Source: Saprospiraceae bacterium (lineage in GTDB: Bacteria; Bacteroidota; Bacteroidia; Chitinophagales; Saprospiraceae). Taken from it: a stretch of 45,973 nt of DNA. Both the position numbers and the translations under genes were made by a program. Shown here piece by piece: positions 8,385-16,475 of this stretch. The notes under the pieces are model-generated. The model was given only the letters and a program-made list of their open reading frames with translations, searched no databases and had not been told where the DNA came from. Each line of letters opens with the position of its first letter. The first letter of the stretch is position 1. Location: NCBI GenBank assembly GCA_026986005.1, contig JALSPK010000064.1, forward strand, positions 1-45,973. The letters are read 5' to 3'.

Positions 8385-9263
8385 ATGACTGAAAAAAAGA
8401 AAGCATTTCTGTATTTGCATCTAGCAGTTTTCTTTTTTGGTTTTACTGCTATATTAGGTGATTTAATCAAGCTAAACTTTATGTCAATTGTTTGGTGGAG
8501 ATCAATATTGACTGCCGTAACTTTAGCCTTTGTTGTTGATATTCTAGGCTTATTTAAGATTTTATCAAAAAGAATTATATTACAACAAATGCTTATTGGC
8601 TTCTTTTTAGCTATTCATTGGCTATTTTTTTATGGTTCGATAAAAGTGTCAAACCCTACAATGGCTTTGATTGCACTATCCGGTTCATCTCTTATGACAG
8701 CCATATTGGAACCATTGATAATTAAAGGGTATAGATGGAGAAAAGTAGATATTATACTCGGAGTACTGATTATACCCGGTTTTTTACTTATATTTTATAA
8801 TTCTGATAGTATTCAACAAAAAGGACTTTGGCTAGGATTGATAGGTACATTTTTGGGGGTAGTCTTTTCGATATTAAATAAAAAATGGTTAATTGTGGGA
8901 CAAGAAATAAGATTGACATTTATTCAAATGTTTACCGTTTCAATAATTATCAGTATGTTGTTTTTGCTTTTTAAAAATATACCAGATTTTCATTTTGAAA
9001 CTATAAAAGACTTTGATTGGATATATATGTCGATGTTTGTTTTGCTCTGCACTATACTTTCATACTATCTCTATTTAAAATCTATGAAACATATAAATGC
9101 CTTTGATGTAAGTGTAGCCTTTAATATGGAACCTATCTATGGTATCATAATGGCCGCATTGCTTTTACAAGATTATAAACAAATTTCCGTTCTAGTATAT
9201 ATTGGTATGATGTATATCACTACATTAGTCTTTTTAGATATATACCTCAAATTTAAAAAATAA
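8385..9263 (+). CDS. EamA/DMT-superfamily permease
   Basis: 292 residues with about ten hydrophobic helices in two EamA-type halves. The first half begins AFLYLHLAVFFFGFTAILGD and contains WWRSILTAVTLAF; the second half begins GLWLGLIGTFLGVVFSILNKKW. Such proteins export small metabolites across the inner membrane; the cargo is unknown. It is a different paralogue from the one at 3966-4859, with low visible similarity between them. It lies 27 bp after the TPR gene and 8 bp before the methyltransferase gene, which suggests an operon. Confidence 0.85.
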   Translation: MTEKKKAFLYLHLAVFFFGFTAILGDLIKLNFMSIVWWRSILTAVTLAFVVDILGLFKILSKRIILQQMLIGFFLAIHWLFFYGSIKVSNPTMALIALSGSSLMTAILEPLIIKGYRWRKVDIILGVLIIPGFLLIFYNSDSIQQKGLWLGLIGTFLGVVFSILNKKWLIVGQEIRLTFIQMFTVSIIISMLFLLFKNIPDFHFETIKDFDWIYMSMFVLLCTILSYYLYLKSMKHINAFDVSVAFNMEPIYGIIMAALLLQDYKQISVLVYIGMMYITTLVFLDIYLKFKK

Positions 9264-9271
9264 CAATAAGA

Positions 9272-9907
9272 ATGAATTTTATTAATATAAAACTAGAAGA
9301 GTACAGTATCGAAAATTCAATGAAAATACCCGATTATTTATTGAATTTAGAAAAAGAAACAAACCTTACTCAAATTATGCCACAAATGTTGTCAGGAAGA
9401 TTGCAAGGAAGATTGCTGAGTATCCTTAGTAAAATGATTAGTCCAAAAAATATATTGGAAATAGGAACTTTTACCGGCTATTCTGCTTTGTGTTTAGCAG
9501 AGGGATTAAAAGAAAACGGAAAATTGATAACAATAGAATACGATAAAGAACTAAAGGAGATTATAGAAAAATATGTCAATGTTTCAAAATACAAAAGTCA
9601 AATCGAATTGATACTTGGTGATGCATTAGTAATCTTGCCCCAATTGAAAGAAACTTTTGATTTGGTATTTTTAGATGCCCATAAACCGGATTATTTAAAT
9701 TATTACAAAACCCTGATTCCAAAAATGAATAGCGGGGGAATTATTCTAGCTGACAATGTCCTTTGGAGTGGCAAAGTAATTGATGATTTAGGGGATAAAA
9801 CGGCAAAAGCAATTGATGATTTTAATAAATTTGTAAAAGATGATCCGGAAACTGAAAATGTTATATTGCCAATACGAGACGGAATTTCAATAATCAGAAA
9901 ACTTTAA
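9272..9907 (+). CDS. Class I SAM-dependent O-methyltransferase (caffeoyl-CoA OMT-like)
   Basis: 211 residues. The SAM-binding motif NILEIGTFTGYSALCLAEGL is near residue 68, the acidic motif FDLVFLDAHKPDYLNYY near residue 128, and the family-typical GGIILADNVLWSGKV near residue 153; the C-terminus has RDGISIIRKL. In this family a divalent metal is held by the Asp residues of the DAHK and ADN motifs, and a catechol-type or similar hydroxyl is methylated. The physiological substrate in Bacteroidota is generally unknown. Only two bases separate its stop from the GTG start of the next gene. Confidence 0.88.
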   Translation: MNFINIKLEEYSIENSMKIPDYLLNLEKETNLTQIMPQMLSGRLQGRLLSILSKMISPKNILEIGTFTGYSALCLAEGLKENGKLITIEYDKELKEIIEKYVNVSKYKSQIELILGDALVILPQLKETFDLVFLDAHKPDYLNYYKTLIPKMNSGGIILADNVLWSGKVIDDLGDKTAKAIDDFNKFVKDDPETENVILPIRDGISIIRKL

Positions 9908-9909
9908 AA

Positions 9910-11823
9910 GTGTCATTATACGTTAGATATATAATTATTTTAGTTTTATTGTCTACCTCCACTATAGGAGTAATTGCACAACACAACCCCAATAAAAAAT
10001 CATTAAAGTACTTAAGAAAAGGTATTGGATTTTATAATAAACACAAATATATTAAGTCCCTAAAATACTTTGACAAGTCAATTTTAGCTGACACTTCATT
10101 TGTAAAACCTCATCTTTATAAAGCAAGTTTATTTTACGAGTTAAAACAATACGAAAAAAGCAGAAAAGAATATACTAATATTTTAAAAAATCATCCAAAC
10201 TACAATAGCAATATCTATTATTCTTTAGGGGTTTTATCGGAAAAACAAAATAAATTGAAGGATGCATTTTCATACTATAAGTTGTTTTTGGACAAGTCAA
10301 ACAAGAAAGGTAAACGAGTATCAATAGCAAAGATGAAAATCAGAAATTTACCATTTATCATAAAAGCCAAAAACAATCCAATCGCTTTTGACCCAATACC
10401 TATGAATTCGGCAATAAACTCAAATCTCAGTGAGTATTTACCAACTCTTTCAGGAGATAACAAAGAAATAATATTTACTAGAAGAATACATGGACAAGAA
10501 GATTTTTATAGGAGTAAATTTGAAAATGGAAACTGGCAAAAGGCTGAACCGATAATTGAATTAAATACAAACTCAAATGAAGGAGTACATACCTTGACAT
10601 CTGATGGTAAAACCTTGATTTTTACATTATGTGATAAAAGAAAAACTTTTGGCAGCTGCGATTTGTTTTTATCAAGAAAAAAAAATAACCTCTGGTCAGA
10701 ACCAATAAACCTTGGCAAAACGATTAATTCTCCTTATTGGGACTCTCAACCATCTATTTCTTCTGATGGAAAGACATTGTTTTTTTCCAGCAATAGACCG
10801 GGTGGATTTGGTGGCAAAGATATATGGGTTTCGTATTGGAAAGACAATAATAAATGGACAAAACCAATTCCTTTGGATTCGACAATCAACACAAAAAATG
10901 ATGAACAAACCCCTTTTATCCACGCTGATAATACAACATTATATTTTACCTCCAACGGACATCCGGGTATGGGAGGTACGGATTTGTATTACTCAAATAA
11001 AGAAAATGGTAAATGGACTCATGCTACCAATCTTGGATATCCAATAAATACAAAATATGACGAGGGAGCTTTGTTCGTTTCACTTGACGGTAAATACGGG
11101 TATTTTAGTGTAGACAGGAAAACAAAAGATAACAAAAATATTGATATTTATTATTTTGAATTACCGGAAATTATAAAACCAAAACCGGTAACTTATGTAA
11201 AAGGTATAGTCTTGGATAGTAAAAACGAAAATGCATTAAATGCAAAAATAACACTTTTTGACAACAATACCGGACAAGAAATCCAAAGTCTATATACAAA
11301 TGAAGATACTTTTTTTATCGCCTTACCTTCCGGCATTGATTACAATATGAGTGTTAAAAAACAAGGATATGCCTTTTATTCTAATCGTTTTGTATTGAGT
11401 GACTCAAATACTGTATTTGATCCATTAAAAATAGTAATTAAAATGATACCATTTGATAATAAAAATAATATAACATCTTATAAACCCATAGTGCTTAAAA
11501 ATATTTTCTTTGAATCAAATTCATCAAAACTAAATACAGATAAATCAAAAATAGAACTTGACAATCTTTATAAACTATTATCATCAAACCCACGGATTAA
11601 AATTGAAATCATTGGACATACTGATAATGTAGGTGATGATGATTTCAACTTGAAACTTTCAAAGCAAAGAGCAGAATCCATTGAGAAATATCTTCTAAAT
11701 CATAAGATTGCAGATGATAGGATAATCACTATTGGATACGGAGAAACTCAACCGATTGTTCCAAACACCAATTCCGAAAATAGACGTAAAAATAGAAGAG
11801 TAGAATTTAAAATTGTCTATTGA
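9910..11823 (+). CDS. OmpA-family protein with TPR and PD40 (WD40-like) repeats
   Basis: 637 residues with a GTG start at 9910. Residues 1-23 are a signal peptide ending …TIGVIAQ. Residues about 30-135 are TPR-like. Residues about 175-410 contain repeated PD40 beta-propeller blades (SSDGKTLFFSSNRPGGFGG, HADNTTLYFTSNGHPG). Residues about 430-500 look like a carboxypeptidase-regulatory-type beta domain. The C-terminal ~110 residues are an OmpA domain with IGHTDNVGDDDFNLKLSKQR, carrying the peptidoglycan-binding Asp/Arg pattern. Expected in the periplasm/outer membrane linking to peptidoglycan. Similar proteins accompany gliding or type IX secretion components in this phylum, but no such partner is next to it here. 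Confidence 0.88.
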   Translation: MSLYVRYIIILVLLSTSTIGVIAQHNPNKKSLKYLRKGIGFYNKHKYIKSLKYFDKSILADTSFVKPHLYKASLFYELKQYEKSRKEYTNILKNHPNYNSNIYYSLGVLSEKQNKLKDAFSYYKLFLDKSNKKGKRVSIAKMKIRNLPFIIKAKNNPIAFDPIPMNSAINSNLSEYLPTLSGDNKEIIFTRRIHGQEDFYRSKFENGNWQKAEPIIELNTNSNEGVHTLTSDGKTLIFTLCDKRKTFGSCDLFLSRKKNNLWSEPINLGKTINSPYWDSQPSISSDGKTLFFSSNRPGGFGGKDIWVSYWKDNNKWTKPIPLDSTINTKNDEQTPFIHADNTTLYFTSNGHPGMGGTDLYYSNKENGKWTHATNLGYPINTKYDEGALFVSLDGKYGYFSVDRKTKDNKNIDIYYFELPEIIKPKPVTYVKGIVLDSKNENALNAKITLFDNNTGQEIQSLYTNEDTFFIALPSGIDYNMSVKKQGYAFYSNRFVLSDSNTVFDPLKIVIKMIPFDNKNNITSYKPIVLKNIFFESNSSKLNTDKSKIELDNLYKLLSSNPRIKIEIIGHTDNVGDDDFNLKLSKQRAESIEKYLLNHKIADDRIITIGYGETQPIVPNTNSENRRKNRRVEFKIVY

Positions 11824-11901
11824 CTAAAAACTCCCCATCTAGGCATTGAAGCAATCAATACACTTATCTAAGGTATTATTGAAGGTCTTTTAGCTTGTTA
11901 T

Positions 11902-12105
11902 TTATTTTTTCTTACATGTATTAGTGCCAATTAATTTGTACAACGGGCAAAAATTGATAAGAGATGTCAAAAGCAAGATTATACCAATAATTAATAATAC
12001 CATTGCCAAAGTATCACTTATATAACCAAAATAATACAACGCCATAATTATAGCTGCGATTACTATTCTAATGACTTTATCCGTAGGTCCTATGTTCTTT
12101 TTCAT
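11902..12105 (-). CDS. DUF2892-family small membrane protein
   Basis: 67 residues from the ATG at 12103-12105 (MKKNIGPTDKVIRIVIAAII). An upstream in-frame start at 12195 would add 30 non-conserved residues and is rejected. The pattern N-[IV]-G-x-x-D-[KR]-x-[IV]-R, two transmembrane helices, and a C-terminal CPLYKLIGTNTC match the DUF2892 (YgaP-like inner-membrane) family. No biochemical role is established for stand-alone members. It stands alone between the OmpA gene and the repeat array downstream of the ATPase. Confidence 0.8.
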   Translation of the reverse strand: MKKNIGPTDKVIRIVIAAIIMALYYFGYISDTLAMVLLIIGIILLLTSLINFCPLYKLIGTNTCKKK

Positions 12106-12241
12106 AATGATATAGTTTGATTTGTTAGGGCGAAGATAATAAATTATACCTTCAATACCTATTTTTATCCAAAAAATATAGCTTTCTAAATACAAAATTA
12201 TAAAAAAGTTTAATATAAATAAATAAATTTATTCAAATAAA

Positions 12242-12315
12242 CCGATATTTATGGACTATGAATCCAATAATATCCGATATTTTTGGAATTTCAGTCCTAA
12301 TATATCGGATATTAT
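12242..12315. repeat. Left array of 32-bp imperfect palindromic repeats flanking the ATPase gene
   Basis: Two full units (12242-12273 and 12274-12305) and the start of a third align at a 32-bp period. Each has CCGATATT followed by a 13-bp dyad (GGACTATGAATCC, then GGAATTTCAGTCC) and an AT-rich tail ending ATAT. The junction between units is itself a dyad (AATATCCGATAT … ATATCGGATATT). The array lies immediately past the stop codon of the ATPase gene. The same repeat family is found on the other side of that gene at 13586-13660. Confidence 0.7.
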
Positions 12316-13545
12316 TCAGTAACTGATTATATCTTCATTATTTCTGTCTATACAAGTTAATTTTATTCTTGGATAACTATCCTTGAATTTTTTATATTTT
12401 TTTTGGTTGAATTTATCACAATCCCATTTAACTTCAATTGCGTTTCCTGTTACATAACTTTTTTTAATAACGAAGTCAACCTCATTGCCATCTGCAGTAC
12501 GCCAAAAGTGAATATTACTAGATGGATATTTTAATCTAAGCTGGTTATAAACAAAATTTTCAAAAAGCAATCCTTTATCTTCTCTTTTTTCCGGAAGTTC
12601 AAAGTTATTGACCAAACTATTCCTTAAACCAAGATCATTAAAATAAACTTTTGGCATTTTAATAAACTCTTTTTTTGTATTGCTATAAAAAGGTTTAATC
12701 AAATCAATGTGGAAACATTTCTGCAAGATATATACATATTTTTCAACAGTTTTATTGTCAATGCCAATAGCTTTACTCAGTTTGTTTTTGTTAATTAAAT
12801 TCCCTGTTTGTATTGACAACAGTTGAAGTAAAACTAAAAATTTAACCTCTTTATCAACATTAGATTCCAAGATGTCTTTTCGTAAATAAGAATCTTTCAA
12901 TTCGTTTAATAGATATTTTTTTTCTTCCCAATCATCTTCCAATACAATCGCAGGATATCCCCCATATACCAAGTACTCATTTAAAAAACTCTGAATACTT
13001 CTTAGATATGTTGACAAATATGACGGCTCTTTTACCATATTTGTTATTTCATCATTTAAGCTACCCTCTTCTTTAAATGAAAGAAATTCATTAAAAGATA
13101 ATGGATAAAGATGAAAGATTCTTTTCCTTCCTGCTAGAGAATCTTTAAACTTTTTATCAATATAAAATGCACTACTTCCTGATGCAATAATTTTTACATT
13201 ATATTCATATTCGTCATAGAAATATTTGAGAAAATTGGAAGGATTAGATAAATATTGGATTTCATCTAAGAGGATGAAAATCCTTTTAGTAGCTTTGCCA
13301 TCAATTATCTTCTTTGGAGATTGTGGTACAAGATCAAAAATAGCTTCAGGATTATTTTCTAATCTAAGCAAAAATAATTTGTTCTCAAGATTTACAAAAG
13401 CAACAACTTCGTTTTGTTCTTTAAGCTTTTTATACAGTTGACGCAATAAGGTTGTTTTTCCTACTTGTCTTGCTCCGGTTAAAATTGTATGACTTTTGTG
13501 GCTTAGATGTTTTACTAGACTTTTATATAAATACCTGTATTTCAT
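12316..13545 (-). CDS. AAA ATPase with C-terminal DUF4143 (PD-(D/E)XK-like) domain
   Basis: 409 residues. Walker A is TGARQVGKTTLL (residues about 23-34), Walker B is IFILLDEIQYLSN (near 90), and SGSSAFYIDKKF near 125 is the family's sensor region. A winged-helix-like linker (LINKNKLSKAIGIDNKTVEKYVYIL, about 255-280) precedes a C-terminal domain with FENFVYNQL and NEVDFVIKK…AIEVKWD, a nuclease-like D/ExK arrangement. Such ATPases are numerous in Bacteroidota and archaea and their function is unresolved. This copy stands alone, is bracketed by two arrays of a 32-bp palindromic repeat, and has a TATATTTG -7 box just 15 bp upstream of its start. It could be a mobile or self-regulated unit. Confidence 0.85.
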   Translation of the reverse strand: MKYRYLYKSLVKHLSHKSHTILTGARQVGKTTLLRQLYKKLKEQNEVVAFVNLENKLFLLRLENNPEAIFDLVPQSPKKIIDGKATKRIFILLDEIQYLSNPSNFLKYFYDEYEYNVKIIASGSSAFYIDKKFKDSLAGRKRIFHLYPLSFNEFLSFKEEGSLNDEITNMVKEPSYLSTYLRSIQSFLNEYLVYGGYPAIVLEDDWEEKKYLLNELKDSYLRKDILESNVDKEVKFLVLLQLLSIQTGNLINKNKLSKAIGIDNKTVEKYVYILQKCFHIDLIKPFYSNTKKEFIKMPKVYFNDLGLRNSLVNNFELPEKREDKGLLFENFVYNQLRLKYPSSNIHFWRTADGNEVDFVIKKSYVTGNAIEVKWDCDKFNQKKYKKFKDSYPRIKLTCIDRNNEDIISY

Positions 13546-13559
13546 TTTCTTTTTAACTG

Positions 13560-13567
13560 CAAATATA
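13560..13567 (-). promoter_or_regulatory. -7 box of the DUF4143 ATPase gene
   Basis: Minus strand TATATTTG, an exact TAnnTTTG match, whose inner edge is 14 bp from the ATG at 13545. No TTG lies at the expected -33 distance; instead the palindromic repeat array begins there, so the array may act as operator or activator site. Confidence 0.4.
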
Positions 13568-13585
13568 CGGTTTTTTTAAAGATAA

Positions 13586-13660
13586 TCGATAATATAGGAA
13601 TGTTTTTCCTGAATTATCTGATAAATAAGGAATTTCATTCCTAAAATATCGTATAAATAT
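13586..13660. repeat. Right array of 32-bp imperfect palindromic repeats flanking the ATPase gene
   Basis: Units at 13586-13617 and 13618-13649, plus the start of a third at 13650, have the same 32-bp period and layout as the left array: TCGATA/CTGATA, then GGAATGTTTTTCC or the near-perfect palindrome GGAATTTCATTCC, then an AT tail. The core GGAATTTCA-TCCTAA-ATATCG is shared between right unit 2 and left unit 2. The array ends next to the stop codon of the DUF4440 lipoprotein gene. Confidence 0.7.
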
Positions 13661-13664
13661 CATT

Positions 13665-14111
13665 TTATCCACATGTCATGTCTGTTACTATTTTCCATTT
13701 TCCATTGATTTTTCGCCAAATAAGGTTAAAGTATCCTGAAGGTTTATCATTTTCCCGTATTAGTGTGTACCTACCAATCAGATAATATGTATCAGAACTA
13801 AGCTTTTCAATATAGTCTATTTCAAAGTGGAGTTTACCCATTGTTTTAGTATTCGGATAAGACTCTTTGTAATTTTTTAGTGTTGTTTTCCATCCAAAGT
13901 TGATGCCATGGCTACCTACGAATTTTAAAGAGTCACTTTGCCAGTATCCTTGCATAAATAAATTAATATCACCTTTACTCCAAGCTTTTTCCTGTATATG
14001 CATAATTTGTAAGAGCTTGCTTTTCACTTTGGATTCAGGGTCTGATCTTTCTGTAGTTTTTCCACACGAGAATAAAATTGACAAGAGAGTAATAATGTAA
14101 AAGTATTTCAT
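13665..14111 (-). CDS. DUF4440/SnoaL-like (NTF2-fold) lipoprotein
   Basis: 148 residues. MKYFYIITLLSILFSCGK is a lipoprotein signal with the cysteine at residue 16. The mature part has the NTF2-like layout: a helix with IMHIQEKAWSKGDINLFMQGYW, a middle SLKFVGSHGINFGWKTTLKNY, and a C-terminal strand pattern GYFNLIWRKINGKWKIVTDMT. Members bind small ligands or act on them, but this one has no assignable activity. It is a single gene on the minus strand, its 3' end abutting the right palindromic repeat array. Confidence 0.8.
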   Translation of the reverse strand: MKYFYIITLLSILFSCGKTTERSDPESKVKSKLLQIMHIQEKAWSKGDINLFMQGYWQSDSLKFVGSHGINFGWKTTLKNYKESYPNTKTMGKLHFEIDYIEKLSSDTYYLIGRYTLIRENDKPSGYFNLIWRKINGKWKIVTDMTCG

Positions 14112-14231
14112 AGTATTATAAAATTAGTTTAAAATAAATACAATATACTATAATAGCGTTAACATTAGCACTAAATATATACTTTCTTGTCATTTTATCT
14201 TTATACCTTTACTTTTTGAAAAGCATATAAT

Positions 14232-14975
14232 ATGAAATCAGATTATAAGAATCAGTTAGTATACGGAAGAAATCCGGTTATAGAACTATTGAAGAGTGGT
14301 AAGCAAATAGAAAAAATCTTTGTACAAAAAGGAACAACAGGGGAATTTGAAATTGAATTGCGAAATTTATTGAAGGGTAGAGATATTCCTGTAAGTTTTG
14401 TACATCCCAATAAGCTGAAAAAATTTACTCAACAGAATCATCAAGGGGTTGTAGCCATCACTTCGTTGTTACAATATTGGCAATTGGAAGATTTAATTGA
14501 CAGTATTTTTCATCGTGGAGAAGTACCAAATTTGATTTTACTCGATTCTGTTACAGATGTAAGAAATGTTGGCTCTATTATTAGATCTGCTGAGGTGTTG
14601 GGTGCACACGGAGTGATAATGGGCATAAAAAATAGTGCAACCATTAATCATATGACGATAAAAACATCAGCAGGAGCTGCTTTTAAAATACCATTGGTGA
14701 AAGTAAAAAGCATTGCTAATGCGGTTCAAACCCTCAAAGATAGTGGCATACTACTTTATGTAAGCGATCTAAAATCAGAGAATACTCTTGGTGACATAGA
14801 CTTCAAAGTACCATGTTGTACAGTTTTAGGCTCTGAAGATGAAGGCATAAGTCACCATGTATCAAAGATAGCTGATAATGAATTTATAATTCCTCAATTA
14901 GGAGAGACCGACTCATTAAATGTTTCAGTTTCAGCTGGGATTATTCTATATGAGATAATGAAACAAAGGAGTTGA
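14232..14975 (+). CDS. rlmB: 23S rRNA (guanosine-2'-O-)-methyltransferase RlmB, SpoU family
   Basis: 247 residues. An N-terminal RNA-binding substrate domain (LVYGRNPVIELLKSGKQIEKIFVQ) is followed by the SPOUT trefoil-knot domain with the three motifs LDSVTDVRNVGSIIRSAEVL (motif 1), LGSEDEGISHH (motif 2) and SLNVSVSAGIILYEIM (motif 3). The enzyme 2'-O-methylates a guanosine (G2251 in E. coli numbering) of 23S rRNA; close relatives act on tRNA, so the exact nucleotide is inferred. It is a monocistronic plus-strand gene convergent with ung. Confidence 0.88.
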   Translation: MKSDYKNQLVYGRNPVIELLKSGKQIEKIFVQKGTTGEFEIELRNLLKGRDIPVSFVHPNKLKKFTQQNHQGVVAITSLLQYWQLEDLIDSIFHRGEVPNLILLDSVTDVRNVGSIIRSAEVLGAHGVIMGIKNSATINHMTIKTSAGAAFKIPLVKVKSIANAVQTLKDSGILLYVSDLKSENTLGDIDFKVPCCTVLGSEDEGISHHVSKIADNEFIIPQLGETDSLNVSVSAGIILYEIMKQRS

Positions 14976-14991
14976 TAAGTGGTTATTGTAG

Positions 14992-15036
14992 ATACCCTGG
15001 CATTCTACATAAATTGGGCTATAAGCCCGAAGGTAT
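14992..15036. terminator. Possible bidirectional terminator between rlmB and ung
   Basis: A stem GGGCT-ATA-AGCCC (15016-15028) lies inside a second pairing ATACC/GGTAT (14992-14996 with 15032-15036), between convergent genes. There is no strong T-run on either side, so this is a structure call rather than a proven terminator. Confidence 0.35.
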
Positions 15037-15081
15037 TGAAAAAGGAGAATATCTCTAAGCGGTTGTTTATATACATAATCT

Positions 15082-15756
15082 CTATAGTTGCCAATTTATC
15101 GGAGACTTACCTTGCTTTATAAGAAAATCATTAGTTTTTGAAAAATGATGATTTCCAAAAAATGCATTGCCAGCCAATGGTGAAGGGTGAGCAGATTCTA
15201 ATATAAAGTGTTTTGACTCATCTATCAAAGCTTTTTTAGCTTTTGCAAAATTTCCCCAAAGCAAAAAAACAATTCCTTCTTTCTCTTCAGATACTTTTTT
15301 GATAACACTATCTGTAAATTCTTGCCATCCAATCTTTTTATGAGAACCGGGAGCTTTGTATTCCACAGTTAATATCGCATTCAAAAGGAAAACTCCTTGC
15401 TGTGCCCATTTGGTAAGATCTCCATGACTCGGTATCTCGATATTTATATCTTCGTTTTGTTCTTTGTATATTCTTTTTAGTGAAGCCGGAATAGCTATAT
15501 TTTTGGGTACAGAAAAACACAATCCCATAGCTTGTCCTGGTCCATGATAGGGATCTTGACCGATAATCACCACTTTCAGCTTATCAAAAGGGGTAAGATT
15601 AAAAGCATTAAATATCAATTTTCCCGGAGGATAAATCACTTTGTTTTTTGATATTTCTTCAATTAAAAAACTTTTAATATTTGCAAAATAGTCTTTCTCG
15701 AATTCCTCGGCTAGGACTTTTTTCCAGCTTTCTTCTATTTTTACTTCTTGAGCCAT
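15082..15756 (-). CDS. ung: Uracil-DNA glycosylase, family 1
   Basis: 224 residues from the ATG at 15754-15756 (MAQEVKIEESWKKVLAEEF). A longer frame from 15837 would overlap the preceding membrane-protein gene and gives an unrelated N-terminus, so it is rejected. Motif A, GQDPYHGPGQAMGLCFSV, carries the catalytic Asp near residue 68; the DNA-intercalation loop HPSPLAGNAFFG is near residue 192. It removes uracil from DNA to start base-excision repair. It is the last gene of a minus-strand group, 11 bp after the CPBP gene stop; the relation to the upstream lipid genes is probably only positional. Confidence 0.95.
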   Translation of the reverse strand: MAQEVKIEESWKKVLAEEFEKDYFANIKSFLIEEISKNKVIYPPGKLIFNAFNLTPFDKLKVVIIGQDPYHGPGQAMGLCFSVPKNIAIPASLKRIYKEQNEDINIEIPSHGDLTKWAQQGVFLLNAILTVEYKAPGSHKKIGWQEFTDSVIKKVSEEKEGIVFLLWGNFAKAKKALIDESKHFILESAHPSPLAGNAFFGNHHFSKTNDFLIKQGKSPINWQL

Positions 15757-15767
15757 TACTATTATTA

Positions 15768-16469
15768 TTAATTGTTGTAAATAATAAATAAATCTGTTAA
15801 TACTCCAATCGCAGCATGCAATAAAAACACATACCATATTGACCGTGTCTTAAGAGCTATGACACCAAAAATAACACCAACGATTATAGAGCCGATAATC
15901 TCTCCTTCCGGTTTGCCAATATGTACTAAGCAAGACGATATGGTTTGTATCAGAACAGCATTAAAAGCACCAAACCTATCTTTTAGTCCAAATAAAATAA
16001 ATCCCCTAAAGAAAAATTCCCAAGCTATATAGTAAAAGATCACATAAGCTAATTCATAAACTAAAAGATGTGATTGATCCGAAATGAGACTTTTAGCCAA
16101 AGGATATTCTGAACGAACATCTGGCATTTTGGCAGCAAAGTATATCGCCGGGACAATAATCAACGGTATTAAAAGTAATATTTTAGCACCTAAACCCCTA
16201 TCTCCAAGACCAAACCCAAAATCATTTAGTCCTTTTTTCAGGACTAGTTTTACGTATAATACTGGAATTACAAACATTAAAAGAAAAAATATTATAAATT
16301 GGTTTATTGCTATGGTTTGGTCTTTTACAAACCCAAAATCAATAAAAGTTTCAAATGTACCTGGATAACCATGATATCTATATATGGTTAGTAAGACAGG
16401 AGCACTTATTAGAATAAAGTACGTGTGTATATCTTTTTTCGAAAAACCAAATAAATATTTCTCTCGCAT
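15768..16469 (-). CDS. CPBP-family intramembrane protein (CAAX protease-like)
   Basis: 233 residues with about six to seven hydrophobic helices. The CPBP/Abi motif 1 appears as WEFFFRGF near residue 140 (one Glu and the Arg kept; the usual second Glu is replaced by Trp). Later motifs are LVHIGKPEGEIIGSI and a final FLLHAAIGVLTDLF. Family members are intramembrane glutamic-type endopeptidases such as Rce1, but bacterial substrates are mostly unknown. It lies 6 bp downstream of the PAP2 gene and is probably co-transcribed. Loss of one motif-1 acidic residue makes protease activity less certain. Confidence 0.72.
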   Translation of the reverse strand: MREKYLFGFSKKDIHTYFILISAPVLLTIYRYHGYPGTFETFIDFGFVKDQTIAINQFIIFFLLMFVIPVLYVKLVLKKGLNDFGFGLGDRGLGAKILLLIPLIIVPAIYFAAKMPDVRSEYPLAKSLISDQSHLLVYELAYVIFYYIAWEFFFRGFILFGLKDRFGAFNAVLIQTISSCLVHIGKPEGEIIGSIIVGVIFGVIALKTRSIWYVFLLHAAIGVLTDLFIIYNN

Positions 16470-16475
16470 TTTTGT

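Noticed and set aside
10696-11047. Several overlapping frames on both strands inside the OmpA/PD40 gene
   Set aside because: All are shadows of the 637-residue gene; the plus-frame 111-codon one is in the wrong frame with no motif.
12242-13660. 32-bp repeat arrays as a CRISPR
   Set aside because: Units follow each other without spacers, are palindromic and degenerate, and no cas gene is near. The period is that of tandem repeats, not repeat-spacer units.
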